A DNA stretch of 64,000 nt, taken from contig DATLXH010000056.1 in the NCBI GenBank assembly GCA_035576005.1, positions 28,330 through 92,329 of the forward strand. The letters are read 5' to 3'. Shown one piece after another: positions 52,536-60,541 of the stretch. Made by a program: the position numbers and the translations under genes. This DNA is from DATLXH01 sp035576005. Lineage in GTDB: Bacteria; Acidobacteriota; Thermoanaerobaculia; Gp7-AA8. Below the pieces are notes generated by a model. That model ran no database searches, was not told the origin of the DNA, and saw nothing but the letters and a program-made list of their open reading frames with translations. Every line of letters starts with the position of its first letter. Positions within the stretch are counted from its first letter, which is position 1.

Positions 52536-52611
52536 GGTGTAAGTTCCTCGACGTTATGAAGACAGGTTTGGGTTGCGGGGTGGGGGTCAACGAGTCTAAA
52601 AGGCGTCAGAA

Positions 52612-53709
52612 TCACTGCGGGGTGCTCGTGGTGACTTGCTGTGTTTCGTTATTCGTGATTGAAGCAAATGCCCAAAGTTTCAAGTTCTGGAAAGCTGCTC
52701 GTAACTCGATGCGAACAGCGGAAACAGCCTTGATCGCAGGATAAGATTCCGTTAAGAACGCAACTCCCCCGTACGCCGGATAGCAGACAAAGAGGCTGTC
52801 ACACGGTTCCGAGTTGGAACGTGTTAGTCGGAGCGTAGCTTCCGCAATAGGGACGCTTGAATCCATTGGATAGATGAGAAGTCGCACATCGGAGCCGGTC
52901 TCCGACCCTGGCGTGTAGATCCGCAATGTCTGACGAAACTTCTCGTCGGTGGGGATATTCAAGAGGTGAACTGTGCCCGTGCGAAACTCATGCTCGCGGA
53001 CGACCGGAATCTCAGTCCCTGCGCTGTCGGCCTGCCTCGACAAGTCTCGAATTCTCAGAGAGTAGTGGAGGCTGGACGCCACGCTCTTTCGAACGTGAAG
53101 GATCACGCCGGGAGGAGCTCCGGGCGGGGTCCGTTTGAGTGGGAGATCGAACGCCGTTCGAGCAGGGATTGCGTCACGGACAGAGCATTCGCGCGTACAT
53201 TCGTCGCCGAGCGGCTGGATATCGGAGTCGGCACCTTTCACCCTCACTGCTCGATCGGACTGGTTCAGAACGAAAAATTCCGACTTCCACAGCGAGCCGA
53301 ACCGGCCGGGGGTTAAAGAAAACGCCTGCGGGACGAGGATCTTTTCGTACTGGTCGGCCTCGGTTGCCGCAAGGTAGGTGAAACCGTTTGGGAGCGTAGC
53401 AATCGTGGATGGGCCGTTCTTAAACACAATATCGACCGTGCCAGTCTCATGCGGTGGAGTCACAGCCTTAAGGGTCGTACTGTTGACGATCGTAAATGCC
53501 GCGGCTCTGTCTCCGAATTGGAGAGTTAGTGCGAGCGTAGGGCATAGTATCTGGCACGGCGGTATGAGGTTCACGCCGCTGACGGTGACTTCGGTCCCCC
53601 CAGCCGTGGACCCGCTGTTGGGAGTAACCCCGATCAAAGAGGGAGCTTGGGCCTGAGCAACTGATCCTGGAAGGATCAGACACAAACTGGTGACGAGTAC
53701 TCGCAGCAT
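52612..53709 (-). CDS. Secreted IPT/TIG plus GTEIPVVRE-domain protein
   Basis: 365 aa from ATG 53709 (GGAG ten bases upstream; signal peptide MLRVLVTSLCLILPGSVAQA). The TIG domain (about 24-110) has GSTAGGTEVTVSGVNLIPPC and ends PPHETGTVDIVF. The beta domain (about 125-365) has KILVPQAFSLTPGRFGSLWK, a Cys pair in DECTRECSV, SLHYSLRIRDLSRQADSAGT then EIPVVREHEFRTG, RQTLRIYTPGSETGSDVRLL and the end LKLWAFASITNNETQQV. It is the most complete example of the family on this strand. It lies in the minus-strand operon after the frameshifted gene 53756-54582. Confidence 0.8.
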   Translation of the reverse strand: MLRVLVTSLCLILPGSVAQAQAPSLIGVTPNSGSTAGGTEVTVSGVNLIPPCQILCPTLALTLQFGDRAAAFTIVNSTTLKAVTPPHETGTVDIVFKNGPSTIATLPNGFTYLAATEADQYEKILVPQAFSLTPGRFGSLWKSEFFVLNQSDRAVRVKGADSDIQPLGDECTRECSVRDAIPARTAFDLPLKRTPPGAPPGVILHVRKSVASSLHYSLRIRDLSRQADSAGTEIPVVREHEFRTGTVHLLNIPTDEKFRQTLRIYTPGSETGSDVRLLIYPMDSSVPIAEATLRLTRSNSEPCDSLFVCYPAYGGVAFLTESYPAIKAVSAVRIELRAAFQNLKLWAFASITNNETQQVTTSTPQ

Positions 53710-53755
53710 AATTTGAGTTCTCCAGTGGATCCAACTCGTGACCCCGCATCCCGGG

Positions 53756-54582
53756 CTAACGACGGACGGCACGACCGTGACGAGAGAGTGTTCCCTGCGG
53801 CGACAGTGCCGTCAGGTGTTGCGTAGTGTTATGAATCGCCGTGACAAACGCCCATAGTCGCAGACCTGGCGCCGCTTCCACTTCCACGCGCAAACGGCGA
53901 GTTCCCTCTAATTCTGGAATCGCCGAAAGGGGCAGCTCAAAATAGGGCGGCCCAGTGTGTGGCGCAAGTGGGTCGACGCGCAGCATGTGCTGCAAGTCAA
54001 TGAGCAATGGATCCCCGGGCGGGCCGGCTTGAAATACTGTCTCATCCACTGCGAATACTCGGATTGACACGCTGCCTACACGTCCGGGGTCGAATCCGTA
54101 CACACGAAGTAGAGAACGGAACTCCGTACTGTTCGGAATGTCTGTAATGCTGATGATACGGCCATCGAATACATCTTCCGCACGGACGACCGGGATCGCT
54201 GTGCCCCATGTTCCGACTCCGTGACAAGGTCTTGTGCTCGCAGTTGAATGGCGACGTCTGATCCACGCCCGCACTCGATCTGGAGGTAAGGCGTCCAGGT
54301 GCGCGGAAAGATCGTGCTGTCCGGCCTGATGTCGTGAGGTGACGGACAAGGATTCAGTTGGCAAATGCCGTACCCCTCGACGCTAATTGGACGAGCAGAA
54401 TGGTTCGTAATCGCAAGGTGTGTCTGCCAGAGTGAGCCGTTCAGCCCGGGCACGTGATGAGCGCTCAACGGGATCATGACGCGCTCGCGGCAATATGATT
54501 GAGCGGCGGCCGGAGTTGCGCCCGCGACCAGCGCGGCAACAACTCCGATGACTATCCTGTTGATGGAACGTGTTATCGACAT
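53756..54582 (-). pseudogene. Secreted GTEIPVVRE-domain protein, frameshifted
   Basis: The signal peptide (INRIVIGVVAALVAGATPAA) and first half (NGSLWQTHLAITNHSARPIS, VAIQLRAQDLVTESEHG) are in one frame from 54582. At four G on the coding strand (54207-54204) the reading must gain one base to continue GTAIPVVRAEDVFDG, FRSLLRVYGFDPGRVGSVSI and LWAFVTAIHNTTQHLTALSP. The composite would be about 275 aa and ends ...RHGRAVRR with the basic tail otherwise seen on propeller proteins. It may be a mutation, phase variation or sequencing error. It follows the propeller gene 54658 by 75 bases. Confidence 0.75.
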
Positions 54583-54657
54583 GGGCTTCTCCCTTGGGTC
54601 AATGTAGAGAGCTGGCTACCACTCCCCTCAGTGGTGAAGCTAAAAAGTTCCTTGGTG

Positions 54658-56973
54658 TCATCGACGCACCGAACGCGCCCGCGGCTCAACAGGGATCTGC
54701 AGGAACGCTCGCCGGACTCCTCCTACCTCAGGTTCCTCGGCCAGCCGAATGTACGACACGATGGGAAGGCCGACGGGCGTTCTGAGCAGAGAGAAGTCAA
54801 ACAAAGGGAAGGACGTCAACGAGGTCACGATCCTGCGAAGGTCGGTCAATTCATAAGGACTGAGGCCGGCAGTCTTTCCGACGAATAGCTCCCGTTGAGA
54901 AGGCGAGCTCATCCGCTCGAAGCCGACCGCAAATCCGGTTCCACTGGCAACGGCATCAACCTCCCCGATAACGCCATTTAACAAAAGCATCGGACCGGCA
55001 GGGTTCAGCAAATCGCCGTTTTCCTTGAGCATCACAGCGCGAATGGCACCCTCTCCGTTCCAGAGCACCATGAACCTTCCATCATGTGCGCTGGCAACCA
55101 CTGGTGGGCCATTACTGCCTATAACGGCAAGCTTTGTCGGGGAGGCGTCCAATGGAACCGCGCTCGAATCGAGAGCAATGCCTTTGACTTCCGGACGTGG
55201 AGCCGCGCATGTGACCTGGCAGCTGGTGAACGCAGACAGCCACGTAAGATAGAAGCGTGACCCATTCCACGCCACGCTCGCTGAGTAACCTGGTTCCGAG
55301 TCCGGATGTACGCGCATCGCCGGCGAGAGTGGAGCTCCACTACTCGAGAGTTGAATAATTTGAACCGAGTTCAGACGGGACGTCGTTTGGCAGGTGGTAA
55401 AGGCGACCAGGTGGTTGGTCCCATTCCAGACGATGCCACGCCGGGACACTGAGCAGACACCCGAGGCGACCACACGTTCTTCGTCGTCGGGACGTCCCAT
55501 CTGGTCGAGATGCCTGGCGTGAAGTCGCAGCTGCGGATCTATCCACGTGACTAGCCAGCCTCGACTGTCCGACCCCACCGCAGAGACAATGAAGTCGTCC
55601 TCCTCAATTCGTGGTCTGCGAGTAATATCGACCGGTTCGCTGCGAGCCCCGTTCGGCGACACGACCGCTGCGAGTACAGCTACTGATCCGGTCGGTTCGT
55701 CCATCTCACTCCAGACTGTAAGGATGTCTTTGCCTCGCAGCGCGGTACGCAGATTCCTCTGCTGCGGTGCGGCGAGCGTTAGAGGCTGAGGTGTTTTGAA
55801 TGCGTCGAGGGATTGCGGTGAGCCGGAAGTGCGAACATTCCAAAGGATCGAAGGAAAGTTCGATTGCGAAGGCGACCCTTCCTGCCACACGCTCTGCAGG
55901 CGCCTACCGTTCGAAGCAATTGCGGGGCGAGCAAGAGCTGGCAGCACCCCTCGGGACGTGAACATGTTAGATCGGATCTGCCCGTCGGAAGTCACGCGCG
56001 TTGTCCAGACTCCGTCCTGCTGAGATAGCCTGATCGATCCAGCAACAACGTAGTCGCTGCCATCCCACGTCACGCTGGGCCGTCGAGGTGGAACAAGAGC
56101 TCCCGGGACGTAGTCTGGACCTTGCAGGAGAACTGTGGGCCCGGCGACTTCCCCGTTAGCTGTCACGTGGATCGATTTCCTTGTACCATCGGGGGACTGC
56201 CACACCACGAGATAGTCGTTTCCGTTCGACGAGATGGAGACGAAGTCTCCTGAGCTTCCCGAGGCAACCGAAAGCTCCCGCGGAGGTAGCGCAGCGCCGC
56301 TTCGAGTCACAACCTGCGTGACGAGGCGTCCTGGTCTGAAATGGGCGAGAAGGAAATCTCTCCCATTCGACCCGGCTGCCTCTGCCCTTTGCACTGATAT
56401 CGGGGGACCGAGCGGCTGCAGATCGCTGTCGAGCAGGTGGACCATCGGCGAGGTCGCGCTGTCCGAGCCAACGAGGAACGCATGCTTGCTGGCAGCAAAG
56501 GCGGGCAGGTAGAAACCGGTGGTCAGCAAGCGAGGAGATGAATGCTCGCCGTTGGGGGTGACGAGGACTCCCATATCTCTGTCCCACGGCCCTCTCCAGC
56601 GAACCAGAAAATTTTCGTCGATAGAACCGACGTTCGGGTGACTCTCAATGCCAGCATCGCCGTAGCTGCTCAGGCGTATTCCGGTTGGATCGAGGACCTT
56701 GCCATTCTCATCGATCCGTGTTGCGAATATGGCTTTTGAAAAGTAGTAGGTGCGGCTGTCAATCCACGCTGCGACAAACTGGTCTCCGTTGGAGCCGATA
56801 GCCGCACCCGTCTGAGAGAACTCTGCGTCGCGAAGTCGCGGCTCGCTGACAGCGATTTCGCGAGGCCTCGGTCCACTGACAAGAGGAACCTGCGCCTCAA
56901 GAGCTCCCGCGAGGACGGTCAGATGAAACAGAAACCACCAGAAGGCTTTCTGTTTCAGGGCTCGGGCGGTCAT
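54658..56973 (-). CDS. Large secreted beta-propeller-like protein (family member 4)
   Basis: 771 aa. Signal peptide about residues 1-28 (KAFWWFLFHLTVLAGALEAQ). Blades include GDQFVAAWIDSRTYYFSKAI then FATRIDENGKVLDPTGIRLS, GNDYLVVWQSPDG, WDGSDYVVAGSIRLS, WNGTNHLVAFTTC and WNGSRFYLTWLSAFTSCQVT. The end VRRAFLQIPVEPRARSVRR has the basic tail. The pseudogene at 41692-42734 is a deleted copy of this subtype. It is the first gene of the minus-strand operon that continues through 53756, 52612, 52311 and 51526, and is divergent from 57240. Confidence 0.78.
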   Translation of the reverse strand: MTARALKQKAFWWFLFHLTVLAGALEAQVPLVSGPRPREIAVSEPRLRDAEFSQTGAAIGSNGDQFVAAWIDSRTYYFSKAIFATRIDENGKVLDPTGIRLSSYGDAGIESHPNVGSIDENFLVRWRGPWDRDMGVLVTPNGEHSSPRLLTTGFYLPAFAASKHAFLVGSDSATSPMVHLLDSDLQPLGPPISVQRAEAAGSNGRDFLLAHFRPGRLVTQVVTRSGAALPPRELSVASGSSGDFVSISSNGNDYLVVWQSPDGTRKSIHVTANGEVAGPTVLLQGPDYVPGALVPPRRPSVTWDGSDYVVAGSIRLSQQDGVWTTRVTSDGQIRSNMFTSRGVLPALARPAIASNGRRLQSVWQEGSPSQSNFPSILWNVRTSGSPQSLDAFKTPQPLTLAAPQQRNLRTALRGKDILTVWSEMDEPTGSVAVLAAVVSPNGARSEPVDITRRPRIEEDDFIVSAVGSDSRGWLVTWIDPQLRLHARHLDQMGRPDDEERVVASGVCSVSRRGIVWNGTNHLVAFTTCQTTSRLNSVQIIQLSSSGAPLSPAMRVHPDSEPGYSASVAWNGSRFYLTWLSAFTSCQVTCAAPRPEVKGIALDSSAVPLDASPTKLAVIGSNGPPVVASAHDGRFMVLWNGEGAIRAVMLKENGDLLNPAGPMLLLNGVIGEVDAVASGTGFAVGFERMSSPSQRELFVGKTAGLSPYELTDLRRIVTSLTSFPLFDFSLLRTPVGLPIVSYIRLAEEPEVGGVRRAFLQIPVEPRARSVRR

Positions 56974-57107
56974 CGGTTTACCTGAGGGCCACCGACGAGC
57001 CTCCGAGCATCACGCGACGTGCGGTTCACAACCATATCGTCGTATCCCTGTTGTGCAGTCAACTGTTGAGACGCCGGCCCAGACCTCTCCGCCGTTCAAA
57101 ATAAGAA

Positions 57108-57124
57108 TATGTTATTCTAGCATG
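57108..57124. promoter_or_regulatory. Dyad TATG-N9-CATG in divergent promoter region 3
   Basis: TATGTTATTCTAGCATG has the same end boxes and 9-base spacing as the dyads at 30668 and 45928 but a different core (about 13 of 19 aligned bases agree). It lies in the 266-base divergent gap between 54658-56973 and 57240-59525, in an AT-rich stretch. Confidence 0.45.
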
Positions 57125-57239
57125 ATCGAATAGCTTAGGGACACACAACAAACTTCATCGCTTCCGAGCGTCACAGGGGCCGCCAGGGCGCATCTGCAAT
57201 CTCGTCAAACGCTTCTCGGTGTCTCTCCGTATAATTATT

Positions 57240-59525
57240 ATGCGCAACCGTATAAAACTCCTCTCGACTCTCCAACTGCTTTTTCTTCTTGGAGCGCCTG
57301 CGGCCATCGGGCAGTCTGAGGCAACCCCTATTCCTCTGTCTGATGAGATTCCGGTGTCTGAGGTTCGCTACTCCTTGAGTCCTGGCTACGGTGTCCCCCG
57401 CGTAACCGCGGCCGGCGAAGATTTTCTTGTGGTTTGGAGCGAAGGCGGAGTCGCGCTTGAATTCGCAGTCAACGTCTACCGCTCGCGAGTTCTGGACAAA
57501 CAGGGGCAACCTAAACAGCCTACCGCCCGAACCATCGGTCTGGGACACGGGTTAGGCACCCCCATCGATGGAAGTGGGAGTTCCCTTGTTTTTCTAACCG
57601 AATGCGGGGACTTGTCTGCTATCAGGCTGGACGAAGCGGGAGCGAGATCGGGCGGGATAGCATTGAATCCCCCAACCCGAAGTCCGTTCGGACGGCTGGG
57701 TTGCCCGGGAGTCGTGAAGGGCATCTGGACAGGTCGAATGTTTGTGGTGGTCTGGACCCAGCAATCCTACGTGAACGAGCCTGGGATTGGACCGGTTCCA
57801 AGGTCCAAAGTCGCCGCAGCACTTCTCGATCAGGATGGCAACCGGTTACAGGCCGATCTCGCGTTAACTGAAGGGGGGTCGAGCTATGACGTGGCGTTCG
57901 GCGCCGGCGTGGCGATGACGCTCTTTTCAAAGGACGATGGTCTTTACGTTCGTTCGATCGACGAAGCGGGGTCGCTGGGTGACGTTCAGAAGGTCCTGGA
58001 AGGGAACCTTGTCGGCTCGTTGCCGTTGATCAGCTGGGCCGGTGACGCTTTTGTGGTCACGTATCTTCAGGAGGGCACACTGTACGGGCGGGCGGTTGAT
58101 CTCAGCGGCAAGCCCCGGTCGGGTCCGTTCCCCATCGCAACGTCCGTTTCGCAGGGCGTGGATGTCACCTGGATCGGCAGCGCACTCCTCGCCGTCTGGG
58201 TTCAGAGTGAGAGTAATGGTGACATCTACGGCAGGCGATTGCAGTCCGACGGAACGTTGCTCGATTCTCAACCGCTCGCGATTGCCACCGGGCCAGAGAT
58301 GCAGAAAAATCCATCGATAGCATTTAACGGGCAGGACACACTCGTAGCGTGGACAGGTGAGCGGGGTGTCATCGCCACTGCGTTGCGGAAAATGGACGGG
58401 TCGATCACTCCTCGTGCGGATTCCGGCGGCGCGAAGATCTCGCAGGTCGCGCAGGATCAGACCTCGCCATCAATCACTCATGATGGACGTCGGATTGCTG
58501 TCCTATGGAACGAAGCACCCGGCGTCCGCTTTTCGTTCCCGACGGCCTCGGTTGAAGAACGACGTGAAACCGTCGTGCCGCTCTCGCCAGTGCTCCGGTT
58601 CTCCGCACCGCTGCTTTCCTCCAACGGCCGGCAGAGCATCGCGGTCGGTGTCCTGAACGCGGACGGCAAGATCTCAATCGTAGCGTCGCGAATTGATGAG
58701 GTCGGAACAGTTCTGGACCCTGTACCTCTTATGATCGGATCAGGAGCTGCGTTGCGCGGCGTGCTATGGAACGGAAGCGAGTATCTCGTCAGTTGGGTTG
58801 GCGGCGATTCGAACGCCGGGCTCCGAGTTGCAAGAATTACCTCCGACGGTCAGGTGCTGGATCCGGGTGGTCTGTTAATCAACAGCGAGATCTCGAGGGC
58901 GATTGTGAGATGGAACGGATCGCATTACCTGGCTACGGGGATTCAGAACTCAAGGATTCTCTCCGTTCGTTTCAGCCGGTCCGGGGAATTACTCGACTCC
59001 GCACCTCTGAGCGTCGCTCCTCTGGATCATCGTGGCTACGAGCATTTCGACGTTGTCGCTGACGGCACCAACTACTTCATCACCTGGTTCTCGCAGCCGG
59101 TTTTTGACCAGCCAACGCAGCTCTGGGGGGTCACCATGAGATCCGACGGAACGCTCGAAGAGCGCAAATTGCTTGTGTCGGACGGAGAGCGCAAGCGTTC
59201 GCTTCATGTTGCCGAGAACAGTTCGGGATTTGAGCTCCTGTGGTTGGAGGAGTCTCTCAAAGACGTCGATTTGACGAAACCGCCGACGCTTCACTTCGCT
59301 CGCGTGTCACCTCACGGTGAGGTTTCCGATCGCCGGTCGATGGAGTTGCACCCTCCCACCTCGAAATTCAGTCGCGTGTATGACATCAGCACGCTTTCGC
59401 TCCCCAATCGCGGATTCCTTGCTCTTACTTACGCAAGGGATCGAGGTAACGCGATCGAGGGTGAAGCGTCTCGTGTTTTCGTTCGCACCTTTCTCGCTTC
59501 GCGGAAACGGGTAGCCCGCCGTTGA
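57240..59525 (+). CDS. Large secreted beta-propeller-like protein (family member 5)
   Basis: 761 aa from ATG 57240, chosen because the signal peptide begins there (MRNRIKLLSTLQLLFLLGAP, ending AIGQ); an in-frame start seven codons upstream is less likely. Blades: GEDFLVVWSEGGVALEFAVN, GDAFVVTYLQEGTLYGRAVD, SALLAVWVQSESNGDIYGRR then LQSDGTLLD, WNGSEYLVSWVGGDSNAGLR and GTNYFITWFSQP. The end ASRVFVRTFLASRKRVARR keeps the tail R-x-x-R-R. It starts a plus-strand operon with the truncated gene 59623. No catalytic motif is seen. Confidence 0.78.
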   Translation: MRNRIKLLSTLQLLFLLGAPAAIGQSEATPIPLSDEIPVSEVRYSLSPGYGVPRVTAAGEDFLVVWSEGGVALEFAVNVYRSRVLDKQGQPKQPTARTIGLGHGLGTPIDGSGSSLVFLTECGDLSAIRLDEAGARSGGIALNPPTRSPFGRLGCPGVVKGIWTGRMFVVVWTQQSYVNEPGIGPVPRSKVAAALLDQDGNRLQADLALTEGGSSYDVAFGAGVAMTLFSKDDGLYVRSIDEAGSLGDVQKVLEGNLVGSLPLISWAGDAFVVTYLQEGTLYGRAVDLSGKPRSGPFPIATSVSQGVDVTWIGSALLAVWVQSESNGDIYGRRLQSDGTLLDSQPLAIATGPEMQKNPSIAFNGQDTLVAWTGERGVIATALRKMDGSITPRADSGGAKISQVAQDQTSPSITHDGRRIAVLWNEAPGVRFSFPTASVEERRETVVPLSPVLRFSAPLLSSNGRQSIAVGVLNADGKISIVASRIDEVGTVLDPVPLMIGSGAALRGVLWNGSEYLVSWVGGDSNAGLRVARITSDGQVLDPGGLLINSEISRAIVRWNGSHYLATGIQNSRILSVRFSRSGELLDSAPLSVAPLDHRGYEHFDVVADGTNYFITWFSQPVFDQPTQLWGVTMRSDGTLEERKLLVSDGERKRSLHVAENSSGFELLWLEESLKDVDLTKPPTLHFARVSPHGEVSDRRSMELHPPTSKFSRVYDISTLSLPNRGFLALTYARDRGNAIEGEASRVFVRTFLASRKRVARR

Positions 59526-59622
59526 GACGGAGTTAATCGCGTGTGCCCGCCAAGGCTAGGGATACGCCGCTCCGCTGAAGTCGTCATCTGTTCTATGACT
59601 GAATCGCGCGGGAGGTGAAATC

Positions 59623-59964
59623 ATGGGAAGGTCAGCTTTACTACTCGCTTTATTGGCAACTCTTTCCGGGAACCCCGTCTCCGGTCAGACCCGCGCAGAG
59701 TTCGATTTGGTTCTGTTACCTCTCGTCGTCAACGCCCCAGGAACCAACGACGCTCACTGGCTTTCTCGCACCTCTGCCTACTTATCCAACGGCCAACAAC
59801 TTCGGCTCCGGTTCCCTCATTGCGCTCCCGTCGGCTGTGCGGAAGAATTTTCAATAGGCCAATACGCGCCATTGGGGTCAGACCCGCAAAATGAAAAATT
59901 CGTTCAGAGAGGCGAGGCTGGACAGGGCGAGTGCGTGACGAGTCAGGGAGCTCCCACACGGTGA
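59623..59964 (+). pseudogene. N-terminal remnant of a secreted family gene
   Basis: A good ribosome site (GGGAGGTGAAATC-ATG) and signal peptide (GRSALLLALLATLSGNPVSG) open the frame. It continues FDLVLLPLVVNAPGTNDAHW then LSRTSAYLSNGQQLRLRF, the usual start of the beta domain, with a Cys pair HCAPVGCAEEF. Similarity ends at the repeat at 59870, and the last 30 residues are out of family. The hallmark and C-terminus are missing, so a repeat insertion or deletion truncated it. A short secreted product could still be made. Confidence 0.6.
59870..59889. repeat. 20-base repeat shared with 36041-36060
   Basis: CATTGGGGTCAGACCCGCAA is the exact reverse complement of 36041-36060. It marks the point where the 59623 gene is broken. 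Confidence 0.6.
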
Positions 59965-59982
59965 CCTCCACCGTCGCACCGG
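59942..59982. repeat. 41-base duplicate of 47385-47425
   Basis: GTCAGGGAGCTCCCACACGG continuing for 41 bases is identical to 47385-47425. On the minus strand it encodes GATVEVTVWELPD before the stop in both places. It is a gene-end fragment left behind at two sites. Confidence 0.75.
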
Positions 59983-59998
59983 CATCGCGAGACTGTTA

Positions 59999-60051
59999 CG
60001 CCCCTCACCCTGCTCGCTTCGCTCACTTCCCTCTCCCCGCCGGGGAGAGGG
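59999..60051. repeat. REP-type palindromic repeat (pair with 63778-63830)
   Basis: CTCTCCCCGCCGGGGAGAG is self-complementary and is preceded by CTGCTCGCTTCGCTCACTTC. The reverse complement of the whole unit occurs at 63778-63830, so the two copies flank the EVE-acnA pair in inverted orientation. Confidence 0.75.
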
Positions 60052-60064
60052 AAAGCGCGCGCGC

Positions 60065-60535
60065 TCATTTTTTTCTGCTCAGGCTCTGGACGATGGCGAA
60101 CTCTTTCCCGGTAACGGGCTGAACCGAGAGGCGCGAGCCTCGCTGCGTCACAACCATCTGCTCCAGACCTGCGGTCTCTTTCAGCGTTGCCAGGGAGACG
60201 ATTTCGGGAAATCGCTCGACGAATCCGATCTCCACCGAATACCAGAGTGGTTTTTCCGGGGAGCTCTTAGGATCGTAATAGTCGTGCCCCTTCTGGAAAG
60301 CGAAAGGATCGGGAAATCCTTCGCGAGTGATCCGCGCAATCCCGGTTACTCCCGAGGGAGAAGCGTTCGATGCATAGAAAAGAACCAGGTCGCCCTTCTT
60401 CATGTCATCCCGAAGAGTGTTCCGCGCCTGAAAGTTCCGGACCCCCTCCCAGCTCGAGGTTCCATCGCGCTCCAGATCGTCAATCGAGTATGCGGCGGGC
60501 TCGCACTTCATGAGCCAGTGACGTTTCTCTTTCAC
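60065..60535 (-). CDS. EVE domain-containing protein
   Basis: 156 aa forming one EVE (PUA-like) domain: HWLMKCEPAAYSIDDLERDG, the WEGVRNFQARNTLRDDMKKG core with aromatic and polar residues that line the base-binding pocket in relatives, and LVLFYASNASPSGVTGIARI. EVE proteins are thought to bind modified bases in RNA or DNA. There is no fusion to another domain. It begins 6 bases after the acnA stop on the same strand, so the two are probably co-transcribed. Confidence 0.9.
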   Translation of the reverse strand: MKEKRHWLMKCEPAAYSIDDLERDGTSSWEGVRNFQARNTLRDDMKKGDLVLFYASNASPSGVTGIARITREGFPDPFAFQKGHDYYDPKSSPEKPLWYSVEIGFVERFPEIVSLATLKETAGLEQMVVTQRGSRLSVQPVTGKEFAIVQSLSRKK

Positions 60536-60541
60536 TCTGTC

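Noticed and set aside
51526..52590. Reading the group B copy 3 from 52590 as a 354-aa protein
   Set aside because: The first 92 codons overlap the I9-like frame in another phase and lack a signal peptide. The ATG at 52314 begins a proper signal peptide and forms an ATGA junction.
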